A stretch of 64,000 bases of DNA, taken from Gordonia jinghuaiqii. GTDB taxonomy: Bacteria > Actinomycetota > Actinomycetes > Mycobacteriales > Mycobacteriaceae. The DNA lies in the NCBI RefSeq assembly GCF_014041935.1, contig NZ_CP059491.1, forward strand, positions 4,898,001 through 4,962,000. Reading direction: 5' to 3'. Shown piece by piece: positions 37,367 through 49,192 of the stretch (position 1 is its first letter; every line of letters begins with the position of its first letter). The notes beneath the pieces were generated by a model. That model saw only the letters and a program-made list of their open reading frames with translations. It was not told the DNA's origin and made no database searches. The position numbers and the translations under genes were made by a program.

Positions 37367-37942
37367 ATGGCCGAAGAACTCAAGGGCACCACCGTCGCAT
37401 TTCTGGTCGCACAGAAGGGCACGGAGCAGGTCGAGCTGACCGAGCCGTGGAAATCAGTGGAGGCATGCGGCGGCAAGCCGGTGCTGATCTCCACCGAGTC
37501 GGGGACGGTCCAGGCATTCGACCACCTCGACAGAGCCGACACCTTCCCGGTCGACGTCAGGCTGGAGGATGCGCGCGTCCCCGACTACGACGCACTCGTG
37601 CTGCCAGGTGGCGTGGCCAATCCCGATTTCCTGCGTACCAGCGAACCGGCGGTCCGCTTCGTCCGCAGCTTCTTCGACGCCGGCAAGCCGGTGGCGGCGA
37701 TCTGTCATGCCCCGTGGACCCTCATCGAGGCCGACGTGGTGCGCGGCCGCACGTTGACCTCCTACCCCAGCGTGCGGACCGACATCATCAATGCCGGCGG
37801 CACCTGGATCGACGAAGGGGTCGTGACCTGCCGCGACGGCGACAACACCCTGATCACCAGCCGCAAGCCCGACGACCTGGCGGCCTTCAACGCGGCTCTC
37901 GTCGCCGAAGTCGCACAGTTCGCGCACACCGGCGTCGGCTGA
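37367..37942 (+). CDS. DJ-1/PfpI family protein
   Basis: 191 residues. The nucleophile elbow is AAICHAPWTLIEADVVRG, with the reactive Cys, preceded by ALVLPGGVANPDFL and followed by TSYPSVRTDIINAG, as in PfpI/YhbO stress proteins. These act as glyoxalase/deglycase or protease-like stress enzymes; the assignment within the family is debated. GAGGAGGAGA at 37351-37360 is a strong ribosome site for ATG 37367. The 259-bp upstream gap contains a TTGACA hexamer but no clear -10. Confidence 0.9.
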   Translation: MAEELKGTTVAFLVAQKGTEQVELTEPWKSVEACGGKPVLISTESGTVQAFDHLDRADTFPVDVRLEDARVPDYDALVLPGGVANPDFLRTSEPAVRFVRSFFDAGKPVAAICHAPWTLIEADVVRGRTLTSYPSVRTDIINAGGTWIDEGVVTCRDGDNTLITSRKPDDLAAFNAALVAEVAQFAHTGVG

Positions 37943-37947
37943 ACCGG

Positions 37948-40030
<2,083 letters not shown>

Positions 40031-40060
40031 TCCGCCCAGATAGGCTGATCCGCCCGGAGA

Positions 40061-42055
40061 TCAGATCTTCGGGTTCTCGTCCGTTGTCGTCACCGTTCCG
40101 CTCGCCGCGGCGAGTTTGCTGATGCGGCTGTAGAGGAAGGCAACCGTCGCCGCGAACACGATGACGCCGAGGATCTTTGCCCAGACCTCGAAACCGTCGC
40201 CGACGATCGCGAGGACCGAGTCGTCGCCGGTCAGCGCGACGATCCCGGCGAAGACCACGCCGAACAGCGCCTCGCCCACGATCAGGCCGGTCGCGAGTAG
40301 CACACCCATGCGCTTCTTGTGTTCGACTGCGCCACCGGAACGTTCGGCCCAGCGGTTGTAGTAGTGCCCGATGAAGGCACCGATGGGGATGATCAGCGTC
40401 ACCGACATCGGCAGGTACATACCCATGCCGACCGCGAGCGGCGGCAGGCGGAACCTACCTGCGCGGCCGAGTAGTTCGTCGATGACGATCGCGGCTGCGC
40501 CGATCAGCGCGCCGATGCCGATGAGCCCCCAGTTCAGGTCCGCACCCAGCACACCCTTTGCCAGGGTCGTCAGCAGTCCGGCCTGAGGTGCGGCCAGCGC
40601 GTCCTCGGTGGCTCCGGGCGCCCCCACGAAACCGAAGACGTCATACATCAATCCGAGGATCGGCGGGATGACGGCGGAACCGAAGAGCACGCCGATCACC
40701 AAGGCCACCTGCTGTTTCCACGGAGTCGCGCCGACCAGCTGACCGGTCTTGAGGTCCTGGAGGTTGTCGTTGGAGATGGTCGCGACACCGAACACCACCG
40801 CCGCGGTGAACAGCGTGTAGGCGATGAGTGCGTCGGTCTGCGAGGCGTCGGCGGTCCCGAAGGTCAGCTTGATCAGCAGGGCGGCGATGAGCACGACCAG
40901 GATGCCGACCCCGGAGATCGGACTGTTCGACGAGCCGATCAGGCCGGCCATGTAACCGCAGACCGAGGCGACGGCCAGACCGATGACGAAGACGAAGACG
41001 ATGCTCACGGCGATGATGCCGGTGGCATTCCCCTGGAGAACGGTGCCGCGTACGAAGTCCCACAGGAGAAGTCCGATCGGGATGAGCAGCACGAGGATGC
41101 TGCCACCGACGATGTTGATCGGTATGTCGCGTTCGGTGATGTCGACGGTCACGCCCTCACGCCGCGACCGCGACGAGACCAGGGCCGCCCTGATGCCCCG
41201 CACGATGGGGCCGATGACCTTGATCAGCGTCCAGATCGCGGCGATGGCGATGGCGCCGGCACCGATGAGGCGGACGTCGTTGGCGAAAACCGCGCTGACC
41301 GCGTCGCTGAGATCCTCGCCCACGCCTTGGTTCTGGCTCTCGATCGGGAGCAGGACCGCGTAGGAGATCACCAGGCCGACCAGCATCGCGACGCCCACCG
41401 TCACACCGACCAGGTGTCCGATGCCGATGAGCGACATCGACAAACCCGCGCTGAACAGCGTTCCGCCCGCACCGATCTTGATCGTCGCCGAGATCGAGTC
41501 GCTGAGCACCTTCAGCTTGGCCAGCAGCGCGAAACCGGCGGACGCGACCGAACCGATGACGATGGTGCGCAGGCCCGCCTTGTTCTCCGCGGCGCCGCCC
41601 GCGGCGTCCCCGACCTTCAGGACCTCCGCTGCCGCAACACCTTCGGGATACGGCAGGTCCGATCCCGTCACCAACGCACGACGCAGCGGAATCGAGTACA
41701 TGACGCCGAGTACACCGCCGATCGCGCACACCGCGACGGTGATCCAGTACGGGAAGCCCGTCCACCACCCGATCATCACCAGGCCGGGGATGACGAAGAT
41801 GATGGCCGACAACGTGCCGGCCGCCGAGGCGATCGTCTGCACGATGTTGTTCTCCACCACCGAGTGGTCGGCGAAGTACCGCAGGATGCTCATCGAGATG
41901 ACCGCGGCCGGGATTGCCGTGGCGAACGTGAGTCCGACCTTGAGTCCGAGATACACGTTGGCGGCGGTGAAGACCAGAGTGATGATGCCGCCGAGGATGG
42001 TTCCTCGGAACGTCAGCTCCCGCAGGCTTGCCGTGGCCGTAGGCGCAGTCGCCAT
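40061..42055 (-). CDS. OPT family transporter
   Basis: 664 residues, the normal bacterial OPT length, with about 14-16 hydrophobic helices. The N-terminal LRELTFRGTILGGIITLVFTAANVYLGLKVG is diagnostic of the family, and a Gly-rich segment follows. OPT proteins import oligopeptides, or iron-siderophore-like metal chelates, coupled to protons. The ATG at 42055 is preceded by a GAGGGGA ribosome site. A TetR-family regulator is divergent 219 bp away and its gap contains an inverted repeat, so repression by that TetR is plausible. Confidence 0.92.
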   Translation of the reverse strand: MATAPTATASLRELTFRGTILGGIITLVFTAANVYLGLKVGLTFATAIPAAVISMSILRYFADHSVVENNIVQTIASAAGTLSAIIFVIPGLVMIGWWTGFPYWITVAVCAIGGVLGVMYSIPLRRALVTGSDLPYPEGVAAAEVLKVGDAAGGAAENKAGLRTIVIGSVASAGFALLAKLKVLSDSISATIKIGAGGTLFSAGLSMSLIGIGHLVGVTVGVAMLVGLVISYAVLLPIESQNQGVGEDLSDAVSAVFANDVRLIGAGAIAIAAIWTLIKVIGPIVRGIRAALVSSRSRREGVTVDITERDIPINIVGGSILVLLIPIGLLLWDFVRGTVLQGNATGIIAVSIVFVFVIGLAVASVCGYMAGLIGSSNSPISGVGILVVLIAALLIKLTFGTADASQTDALIAYTLFTAAVVFGVATISNDNLQDLKTGQLVGATPWKQQVALVIGVLFGSAVIPPILGLMYDVFGFVGAPGATEDALAAPQAGLLTTLAKGVLGADLNWGLIGIGALIGAAAIVIDELLGRAGRFRLPPLAVGMGMYLPMSVTLIIPIGAFIGHYYNRWAERSGGAVEHKKRMGVLLATGLIVGEALFGVVFAGIVALTGDDSVLAIVGDGFEVWAKILGVIVFAATVAFLYSRISKLAAASGTVTTTDENPKI

Positions 42056-42224
42056 CGAGTCCCCTCACAAAAGGTGTCTATCGTCGATCCACCTTAGGTC
42101 CGGGTACTCCCTTCCGCGCAAACTCGCGACGTTGCCGGTGGTCGAGTAGCGCGTCGCCGGCGGCACGTCGTGAACGGGTGCCCGGTAAGCCGCTTTTGTC
42201 CGCGCGCCATCCCTGCCGCGAACA

Positions 42225-42250
42225 GGTCACAAATCTCCCCGTCTGTGACC
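42225..42250. promoter_or_regulatory. inverted repeat in OPT-TetR divergent gap, candidate operator
   Basis: GGTCACA (42225-42231) and TGTGACC (42244-42250) are perfect complements separated by 12 bases, 25 bp before the TetR start codon. Size and position suit a TetR dimer site controlling itself and the OPT gene. Confidence 0.45.
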
Positions 42251-42274
42251 AAGGCGGTAGGGCATCATCGATCC

Positions 42275-42922
42275 ATGAGCGAGGGGAAGACGGAGCAGTC
42301 TGCCCGTACGCGCCGGCTGTTGATCAGTTCGGCCGAGAAGCTGATCGCCCTGAACGGCGTGTCGGCGGTGTCGAGCCGTCAGATCAGCAAGGCCGCCGGT
42401 CAGGGCAACAATTATGCTGTCGGCCATCACTTCGGCTCCAAAGACGATCTGGTCCGGGCCACGCTCACGGTGCACAACGACACGATCGAGGCGCTGCGCC
42501 AGAAATTCCTCGACACGGTGGGAACGCATCCCGGCGTGCGCGACTGGCTCCGTTGCCTCGTGGGTCCGGAGATCGAATACCTCGGCCAACTCGGGGCACC
42601 CACCTACTTCGCCCGTTTCTTCGCCCAGGTCTCCAGCGACCCGGCCGCCACCGTCCTGCTCTACGAGCAGATGGCGGACTCCATCGCCCTGATGACGATC
42701 CTGGACCGCTTCTACGACGCCCTACCGGCGTACCCCGACGATGTTCTCGAGCTGCGCAACAACATGACGCGCCACATGATCGTGAACTCCCTCGCCGACA
42801 TCGAACGCGCCGCGGAGGCGCAGGGCCGCCCACTGACCCGCTGGCAGCACCAAGGCGACCTCGTCGTCGACGCCCTCACCGGGATGTGGCTGGCCCCGGT
42901 CGGTCCGGGCCGAACGGCGTGA
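42275..42922 (+). CDS. TetR/AcrR-family transcriptional regulator
   Basis: 215 residues. The N-terminal HTH (RLLISSAEKLIALNGVSAVS, then YAVGHHFGSKDDLVRAT) is canonical; the helical C-terminal ligand domain has no recognised subfamily. It starts ATG 42275 and diverges from the OPT transporter gene, with the 26-bp inverted repeat in between, so autorepression and OPT control are the likely functions. It converges on a decayed GMC oxidoreductase gene. Confidence 0.9.
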   Translation: MSEGKTEQSARTRRLLISSAEKLIALNGVSAVSSRQISKAAGQGNNYAVGHHFGSKDDLVRATLTVHNDTIEALRQKFLDTVGTHPGVRDWLRCLVGPEIEYLGQLGAPTYFARFFAQVSSDPAATVLLYEQMADSIALMTILDRFYDALPAYPDDVLELRNNMTRHMIVNSLADIERAAEAQGRPLTRWQHQGDLVVDALTGMWLAPVGPGRTA

Positions 42923-42946
42923 ACCGACCGGGCCTCCCGCTGTCAC

Positions 42947-43620
42947 TCAGATCCGGGTGCCCACGTCGTGAGCGACGATGTGGTCCAGCGCTCGCTCGGC
43001 GACTGCCGCGATGGTCATCGACGGGTTGCACGCCGCCGTGTTCCCGGCATGAGGGCGCCGTCGACCACATAGAGTCCCCGCTGGCCCTTCACGCGACCCT
43101 CGAGGTCGCACACGGTGCCCATGTTCGCACCGCCGAGCGCGTGCCACGTCGACGGGAAGAACGCATTGGTGTCGGTGAGGATCGCGTCGGGGCCGGCGAT
43201 CCGGCGCACCGCCCCATCGATGTGTTCGGTCTGGATCTCCCGATCCCCCTCGTGCGGCCAGTGGATCAGTGCGTCGCCTGCTTTCGAGTCGTAGGCGATG
43301 CCCCCCGGCCCGAGCTGACCCCGAAGCCGACCATCATCGTCGTGGCGGTGTAGGCGGGCAGCGGCGGCAGCGAGGCCTGGATGATGGTGAATGCGCTCTT
43401 CGGGTCACTCCAGTTGGGGCTGCCGAAGACCACCGGCCCGCCCTGCACCGGACCGAAATCGACGCTGGGGCTGGTTCAGGTGTAGATCCGGTCGGCGTTG
43501 GTGCCCCAGCCGGCGCCCAGGCCGTCGGGCAAGACCCGCGGCCCGAACGCGTTTCGCGAACTGTCGGGGCGCCAGATACCGCGGTGACCGCACCACCGTC
43601 CCGGTGCGAGGGGATCTGAC
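42947..43620 (-). pseudogene. GMC/cholesterol-oxidase-like oxidoreductase, decayed fragment
   Basis: Only the C-terminal part of a GMC flavoprotein is present, and three lesions break it. The coding pieces in order are: NAFGPRVLPDGLGAGWGTN ending at a TGA where Trp is expected (43475-43477); PSVDFGPVQGGPVVFGS to SSGRG, broken at a G6 run near 43298-43303; RRIAGPDAILTDTNAFFPST to GALMPG, with another single-base loss near 43047; and NTAACNPSMTIAAVAERAL to the genuine stop. The N-terminal FAD domain is absent. From 43621 to 43855 only an unplaced plus-strand fragment (ending ASGEDYLY) is seen. Confidence 0.8.
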
Positions 43621-43855
43621 CAAGATTCGAACAACAGACGATCCGAACGACAGACGATCCGTGGGGGCTCATCACGCCCGAGGACCTGACCCCCGGGCCG
43701 TCGTCCACGTCATCGATCAGCCGTGGGGCATCAGCCTGTCCGACGTGACGGTGCGCGCCAGCGGCGAGGACTACCTGTACTGAGTCGGCGCCGCCTCGTC
43801 GTGCCTGCGCCGTCGTGTACGGCGTCGGCGATCAGGAGCTGGCTGGGAAGAACAG

Positions 43856-44248
43856 CTAGCGACGCTCGCCGCGGTACTTGCGGTGGTACTCGTCGTAGAG
43901 GTCGGAGTTCTTCTCGCGCTCGAGTTTGTTGATCAGCTCGGGATCGAGTCCGTGCTGGACCAGCCGGTGGCGGCGGTACACGCGGTTCAGCGCGATCGAG
44001 AAGAAGAGGTATGCGATCAGGATCGGCATGGTCATGGTGATGCGCACGCCCCAGTCCGCGGGGACGAACAGCATCGGGATCAGCACGATGATGCACGGCA
44101 ACGCCCAGCGGGTCACCATCCGCACCGACGCCCCGGGGCCTGCCAGGTCGTTGGCGACCCAGGCGAGCATCGATTGCGGCAATCGCGCCCAGTAGGCGTA
44201 CTTGAAGTACTCCCATGGATTCGGCTTGGTGCGCTGAGTGGTGGTCAC
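43856..44248 (-). CDS. DUF5313 small membrane protein
   Basis: 130 residues from GTG 44248. The opening KPNPWEYFKYAYWARLPQSM and WVANDLAGPGASVRMVTRWA fit DUF5313. Two membrane helices follow (about 53-72 and 76-96), then a basic soluble tail with NKLEREKNSDLYDEYHRKY. Function is unknown; the family is confined to mycolate actinobacteria as far as I know. It is divergent from the MarR gene. An in-frame ATG 18 bases further upstream has no ribosome site. Confidence 0.8.
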   Translation of the reverse strand: MTTTQRTKPNPWEYFKYAYWARLPQSMLAWVANDLAGPGASVRMVTRWALPCIIVLIPMLFVPADWGVRITMTMPILIAYLFFSIALNRVYRRHRLVQHGLDPELINKLEREKNSDLYDEYHRKYRGERR

Positions 44249-44393
44249 CCCTCGATCGTGCCCCACGCCGATCGGTTCGCCAATGTCGACTACCCCACAG
44301 CCGGCGACCAGGTGCGCTCGCGCACAACGCAGTGGGTACCCTGACCCGCAACTCGGTGACCGCGATCGGCGCTACACGGAAGGAGTCGATCAG

Positions 44394-44879
44394 ATGGGCT
44401 CGGACATGACCGCGTCACACGATCCCGCGGACCCTCCGGTCGACCCGGACGTCATCAGCGGACTCGAATCCGAGCTCACCGACTTCTGGCGACGCGGACG
44501 CATCCGCACACGGGTGCGGGCGCGCGCCATAGACAGTCGGCTCGACCCGTCGTGCTATCCCCTCATCACGGTGTTGGCGCGGCACAACTCCATGCCCATG
44601 TCCGAGCTGGTCACGGCCGTCGGTATGGAGAAATCCACGGTGACCCGCCAGATCGACGCGCTGGTGCGCCTCGGCCTCGCCGAACGTCATCCGGATCCCC
44701 GCGACGCACGCGCACGCGTGGTCACCCTCACCGATCACGGCCGTGAACGCATCGACGCCGTCGTCGCGTCGGCGGTGATCGACTGGCGCGCCCGTCTGGC
44801 GCAGTGGGATCCCGAGGACATCCGGACCCTCACCACGCTCTTGCACCGCCTCGGCGAGGCGACGAACAAAGAGGATTGA
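44394..44879 (+). CDS. MarR-family transcriptional regulator
   Basis: 161 residues. The winged-helix core is PLITVLARHNSMPMSELV, KSTVTRQIDALVRLGLAER and DPRDARARVVTLTDHG, the MarR signature order. AAGGAG (44380-44385) sets ATG 44394. TACCCT about 55 bases upstream is a possible -10. It lies 61 bp ahead of the CoA transferase gene on the same strand, the most likely target, and diverges from DUF5313. Confidence 0.92.
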   Translation: MGSDMTASHDPADPPVDPDVISGLESELTDFWRRGRIRTRVRARAIDSRLDPSCYPLITVLARHNSMPMSELVTAVGMEKSTVTRQIDALVRLGLAERHPDPRDARARVVTLTDHGRERIDAVVASAVIDWRARLAQWDPEDIRTLTTLLHRLGEATNKED

Positions 44880-44939
44880 CACCTCGCCGTCGACGGGAAC
44901 GCGCCGAAGCCGAGCGGGTCCGGAGCGACTCGACCGGGG

Positions 44940-46166
44940 ATGTCTTCCCTCCCTTTGACGGGCACCGGGCGGACGGGTGATCCTTGGCCGGTGACTTCCG
45001 ACCCCGGCCCCGTCCCTCCCGGATCCCTTCCGCTCGAAGGCATCACCGTCGTCGCTCTCGAGCAGGCGGTCGCCGCCCCACTGGCCACTCGGCACCTCGC
45101 CGATCTCGGCGCCCGGGTGATCAAGGTGGAACGAGTCGGCGAGGGCGATTTCGCACGGCAGTACGACACCGCGGTACGCGGCGGCGCGGGCTCACATTTC
45201 GTCTGGCTCAACCGAGGTAAGGAATCGGTCGCGCTCGACCTCAAGAGCGCCTCGGGGCTCGAGGCGGTCAAGACCCTGATCGCCGGCGCCGACGTCTTCC
45301 TGCAGAACCTGGCGCCGGGTGCGGCCGCACGTCTGGGCCTGGCCGCCGACGACCTGCGCGCCGACCACCCGGAACTGATCGTCGTCGACATGTCCGGTTA
45401 CGGCGACGCCGGCCCGTACCGGGACCGCAAGGCCTACGACATGCTCGTCCAGGCCGAATCGGGATTGATCTCGGTGACCGGCACCCCCGACGAGATGACC
45501 AAGACCGGGGTGCCGACGTCGGACATCGCCGCCGGGATGTACGCACTCACCTCGGTGCTCTCCGCGCTTTTCCGACGCATGCGGACCGGTATCGGCGCCC
45601 GGGTCGCGGTCTCGATGTTCGACGCCACGGTCGAATGGATGGGCCACCCCATGTACATGCGGCTCTACGGCGGCCGTCAGATCGCCCGGGCAGGGCTCGG
45701 ACACGCGGCCATCGTGCCGTATGACAAGTACCCGACCCAGGACGGCACGATCCTCATCGGCGTGCAGAACGACCGCGGCTGGGACACCCTGGCCCGCGTC
45801 GTCCTCGAACGTCCCGATCTGGCCGAGGACGAGCGGTACCGCACCAATGTCGATCGGGTGTCACTGCGCGCCGAGGTCGACGCACTGATCGCCGCCGAGA
45901 CCAAACGATTCACCACCGACGAACTCGATCGCCGGCTCGCCGATGCCGGTGTCCCGGCCGCCGAGATCCGCGACCTCGAGGGCGTGGTCGCGCACCCTCA
46001 GCTCAGCGAACGCGACCGCTGGCGCGAGGTCGGCACCGAGGTGGGGCCCGTCCGAGCGGTCCTGCCACCGATGACCTTCGACGACGTCGAACTCGCCATG
46101 GGTCCGGTACCCGCGCTGGGCCAGCACACCGAATCGGTGTTGCGGGAGTTCGGCATCGAGATCTGA
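44940..46166 (+). CDS. CaiB/BaiF family CoA transferase (class III)
   Basis: 408 residues. The catalytic Asp region is [18 protein letters not shown], preceded by SGYGDAGPY, and the N-terminal [24 protein letters not shown] motif is typical. The enzyme transfers CoA between carboxylates; candidate substrates include carnitine- or formyl-type acids, which cannot be chosen here. Two starts are possible: ATG 44940, or GTG 44991, which would remove a variable Pro/Gly-rich leader. A MarR regulator precedes it. Confidence 0.9.
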   Translation: MSSLPLTGTGRTGDPWPVTSDPGPVPPGSLPLEGITVVALEQAVAAPLATRHLADLGARVIKVERVGEGDFARQYDTAVRGGAGSHFVWLNRGKESVALDLKSASGLEAVKTLIAGADVFLQNLAPGAAARLGLAADDLRADHPELIVVDMSGYGDAGPYRDRKAYDMLVQAESGLISVTGTPDEMTKTGVPTSDIAAGMYALTSVLSALFRRMRTGIGARVAVSMFDATVEWMGHPMYMRLYGGRQIARAGLGHAAIVPYDKYPTQDGTILIGVQNDRGWDTLARVVLERPDLAEDERYRTNVDRVSLRAEVDALIAAETKRFTTDELDRRLADAGVPAAEIRDLEGVVAHPQLSERDRWREVGTEVGPVRAVLPPMTFDDVELAMGPVPALGQHTESVLREFGIEI

Positions 46167-46255
46167 CGGCGACCCGCCGGCGTAGGATCGCCGGTGCGGA
46201 CCTGCAGCCCTCGGGTCCCTCAGATGCACGGATACGACGACCTCTCGGAGGCGAT

Positions 46256-47788
46256 ATGTCCGAAGATTCGCTCTACACAACCCGGGATTCGGGCGCTCCG
46301 GCCGGCAGTGACGAACACTCGCTGACCGTGGGTGCCGGCGGTCCGATCGTCTTGCACGATCACTATCTGATCGAGCAGATGGCGCAGTTCAACCGTGAAC
46401 GGATTCCGGAACGGCAGCCGCACGCCAAGGGCAGCGGCGCCTTCGGCACATTCGAGACCACCGCGGACATCTCGGCCTACACCAGTGCCGCGCTGTTCCA
46501 GCCGGGTGTGAAAACCGAGATGCTGGCGCGGTTCTCGACGGTCGCGGGCGAGCGCGGCAGCCCCGACACCTGGCGCGACCCGCGCGGTTTCGCGCTGAAG
46601 TTCTACACTTCCGAAGGCATCTACGACATGGTCGGCAACAACACGCCGGTCTTCTTCGTCAAGGATCCGATGAAGTTCCAGCACTTCATCCGGTCGCAGA
46701 AACGCCGACAGGACAACAACCTTCGCGACCACGACATGCAGTGGGACTTCTGGACGCTGTCCCCGGAGTCCGCACACCAGGTCACCTGGCTCATGGGCGA
46801 TCGCGGAATTCCCAAGACCTGGCGCCACATGAACGGCTACAGCTCCCACACCTACCTGTGGGTGAACGCCGAAGGCGTCAAGCACTGGGTGAAATATCAT
46901 TTCAAGACCGATCAGGGTGTCGAGGACCTCACCCAGCACGAAGCCGATCAGATGGCTGCCGCCGACACCGATTTCCACACCCGCGACCTGTTCGAGAACA
47001 TCGCGGCCGGCAATCATCCGTCGTGGACGCTCAAGGTCCAGCTCATGCCGTTCGACGATGCGGTGAGCTACCGCTTCAACCCGTTCGATCTGACCAAGGT
47101 GTGGCCGCACGGGGATTACCCGCTGATCGAGGTCGGCAAGATGACCCTGCACACCAACCCGGTCGATCATCACACCCAGATCGAGCAGGCCGCCTTCGAG
47201 CCGAACAACGTGGTGCCCGGTATCGGGTTCAGTCCCGACCGGATGCTGCTCGCCCGGGTGTTCTCCTATGCCGACGCCCACCGCGCCAGGATCGGCGGCA
47301 ACTACAAGCAGATCCCGGTGAACGCGCCGATCAACGAGGTCCACTCGTACTCCAAGGACGGCGCCATGCGGATTCACAACGTTCCCGACCCGGTCTACGC
47401 ACCGAACTCCAAGGGAGGGCCGTCGGCGCTGTATCCCGGTCAGGGTGAACCGCAGTGGGCGGCCAACGGGGAGATCCTCCGCAGCGCCTACGTCGACCAT
47501 CCCGAGGACGACGACTGGGGTCAGGCGGGCACCATGGTCCGCGAGGTGTTCGACGACGCCGGACGTGAACGTTTCGTCGACAACGTCGTCGGACATCTGC
47601 TCAACGGCGTTTCCGAGCCCGTTCTCCAACGCGCCTTCGAGTACTGGCATCGCGTCGATCCCGACATCGGGGCCCGCATCAAGTCGGGCGTGACCGAGAA
47701 GAAGGACGAGTCCGATCCCAAGAAGGACGACCAGGGCAACCCGGCCCGATCGTCCGTGCAGGAGAAGGCCAAGGCCGAGAAGGCCTGA
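46256..47788 (+). CDS. katA: monofunctional heme catalase
   Basis: 510 residues, small-subunit clade. The distal His region is [18 protein letters not shown], the Asn-containing segment is [16 protein letters not shown], and the heme-Tyr motif is [17 protein letters not shown]. It decomposes hydrogen peroxide in the cytoplasm. The C-terminal tail (about 480-510) is a Lys/Asp/Glu-rich extension. ATG 46256 follows GGAGG (46247-46251) at near-optimal spacing. The stop is followed by a terminator with a duplicated right arm. Confidence 0.95.
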   Translation: MSEDSLYTTRDSGAPAGSDEHSLTVGAGGPIVLHDHYLIEQMAQFNRERIPERQPHAKGSGAFGTFETTADISAYTSAALFQPGVKTEMLARFSTVAGERGSPDTWRDPRGFALKFYTSEGIYDMVGNNTPVFFVKDPMKFQHFIRSQKRRQDNNLRDHDMQWDFWTLSPESAHQVTWLMGDRGIPKTWRHMNGYSSHTYLWVNAEGVKHWVKYHFKTDQGVEDLTQHEADQMAAADTDFHTRDLFENIAAGNHPSWTLKVQLMPFDDAVSYRFNPFDLTKVWPHGDYPLIEVGKMTLHTNPVDHHTQIEQAAFEPNNVVPGIGFSPDRMLLARVFSYADAHRARIGGNYKQIPVNAPINEVHSYSKDGAMRIHNVPDPVYAPNSKGGPSALYPGQGEPQWAANGEILRSAYVDHPEDDDWGQAGTMVREVFDDAGRERFVDNVVGHLLNGVSEPVLQRAFEYWHRVDPDIGARIKSGVTEKKDESDPKKDDQGNPARSSVQEKAKAEKA

Positions 47789-47796
47789 CCGGTTCG

Positions 47797-47837
47797 ACGC
47801 GGAACGCGCCTGCCATCCCGGCAGGCGCGTTCTGCGT
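47797..47837 (+). terminator. katA terminator
   Basis: Left arm 47797-47814 (ACGCGGAACGCGCCTGCC) pairs with 47820-47837 at 17 of 18 positions around an ATCCC loop. It lies immediately after the catalase stop and is followed by T-rich TTCGTG. Confidence 0.8.
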
Positions 47838-47868
47838 TCGTGCCGTGCCGGCAGGCGCGTTCTGCGTT
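47818..47868. repeat. 30-bp-spaced duplication of the terminator right arm
   Basis: The 21-base block beginning CCGGCAGGCGCGTTCTGCGT occurs at 47818-47838 and again at 47848-47868. Both copies can pair with the single left arm of the katA terminator. Confidence 0.85.
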
Positions 47869-47878
47869 GGAATCCGAC

Positions 47879-47884
47879 TAGTCT
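47879..47884 (+). promoter_or_regulatory. -10 hexamer TAGTCT for leaderless cinA
   Basis: TAGTCT, seven bases, then GTG 47892, identical in layout to the leader ORF promoter at 14111. Confidence 0.5.
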
Positions 47885-47891
47885 CGGGTCC

Positions 47892-49172
47892 GTGAGTGTG
47901 CGTGCAGGGATCGTCGTCACCGGAACCGAGGTCTTGACCGGCCGGATCTCCGACCAGAACGGACCGTGGGTGTCCGAACGGCTTCTCGACCTCGGCGTGG
48001 ACGTCGCCCACATCACCATCTGCGGCGACCGGCCGGCAGACCTGACCGCCCAGTTGAGGTTCCTCGCCGAGGTGGGCGTGGACCTGATCGTCACCACCGG
48101 CGGCCTCGGCCCCACCGCCGACGACCTGACGGTGGCGACCGTCGCCGGTTTCTGCGGGCGTGAGCTGCTCCTCGACGCCGAACTCGAAGAACACATCGCC
48201 TCGATCATCCGACGCTGGCGCGGAGCCACGGTCGACGTCGACGCCGGACCCACCCGCGCCGGGATCCGCAAACAGGCGTACGTCCCGGTGGGTGCCGTGG
48301 CGATCCCGCCGACGGGGACCGCCCCCGGCGTGGTCATCCCGCCTGCAACCGGACTGCCCGCCATCGTCATCCTGCCCGGCCCGCCCGGTGAACTGCAGGC
48401 GATGTGGCCGGCCGCGGTGGCCGCCCCCGCGGTCGCCGAGGTGTTGTCGCACGCCGACGACCTGCAACAGGCGACCATCCGCGCCTACGGCCTGCAGGAG
48501 GCAGAGCTCGCCGAGACCCTTCGATCCGCCGAAGCCGAGATCGCGGACTTCGACCGGCTCGAGATCACCACCTGCCTCCGGCGCGGCGAACTCGACATGG
48601 TGACCCGGTTCGCCGCCGGCGACGCCCCCGTCTACGACGCCCTTCTGGCCTACCTCACCGAACGTCACGGACCTCAGATCTTCTCGACCGACGGTTCCAC
48701 CATCGAGGACCACCTGATCGGTGCGCTCGACGGCCGGGTGATCGCAACGGCAGAATCCTGCACCGGCGGACTCATCGCCGCCCGGCTCACGGACCGTCCC
48801 GGGTCGTCGGCCTACGTGATGGGCGGCGTCGTCTCCTACTCCAACGAGGCCAAGACCGACCTCATCGACGTGCCCGCCGTGCTCATCGCAACGCACGGCG
48901 CGGTCAGCGAGGAGGTCGCCGCGGCGATGGCCGAAGGTGCTCGTGGGCGCCTGCGGGCCGACGTGGCCGTGTCGACCACCGGCATCGCGGGCCCCGACGG
49001 CGGCACCGAGGACAAACCCGTCGGCACCGTGTGTTTCGGCATCGCCATCGCCGGACGCCCCACGGTGACCGTCAGGCGTCGCTTCCCCGGTGATCGTGAA
49101 CGGGTCCGCGCACTGACCACGACCGCGGCTTTACATCTGCTGGTGCGGGAACTGCGTTCTCCGGCACCCTGA
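47892..49172 (+). CDS. cinA: CinA / PncC nicotinamide-nucleotide amidohydrolase-type protein
   Basis: 426 residues with two domains. The N-terminal MoCF-like domain (about 1-250) has [18 protein letters not shown] and [18 protein letters not shown]. The C-terminal CinA/PncC domain (about 260-420) has [20 protein letters not shown] with the nucleophile Ser and [11 protein letters not shown]. The C-terminal domain deamidates nicotinamide mononucleotide in NAD salvage; the N-terminal domain hydrolyses ADP-ribose-type compounds in some members. Start GTG 47892 is fixed by the leaderless -10. Confidence 0.93.
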   Translation: MSVRAGIVVTGTEVLTGRISDQNGPWVSERLLDLGVDVAHITICGDRPADLTAQLRFLAEVGVDLIVTTGGLGPTADDLTVATVAGFCGRELLLDAELEEHIASIIRRWRGATVDVDAGPTRAGIRKQAYVPVGAVAIPPTGTAPGVVIPPATGLPAIVILPGPPGELQAMWPAAVAAPAVAEVLSHADDLQQATIRAYGLQEAELAETLRSAEAEIADFDRLEITTCLRRGELDMVTRFAAGDAPVYDALLAYLTERHGPQIFSTDGSTIEDHLIGALDGRVIATAESCTGGLIAARLTDRPGSSAYVMGGVVSYSNEAKTDLIDVPAVLIATHGAVSEEVAAAMAEGARGRLRADVAVSTTGIAGPDGGTEDKPVGTVCFGIAIAGRPTVTVRRRFPGDRERVRALTTTAALHLLVRELRSPAP

Positions 49173-49192
49173 TCCGCCGATGCCGCCACCCC

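Noticed and set aside
42947-43620. Several separate small genes on the minus strand
   Set aside because: The short frames are consecutive pieces of one GMC domain in different frames, so a single pseudogene explains them better.
46220-48478. 752-codon minus-strand frame opposite catalase and cinA
   Set aside because: It spans two clearly coding genes on the opposite strand and has low-complexity composition; no family motif.
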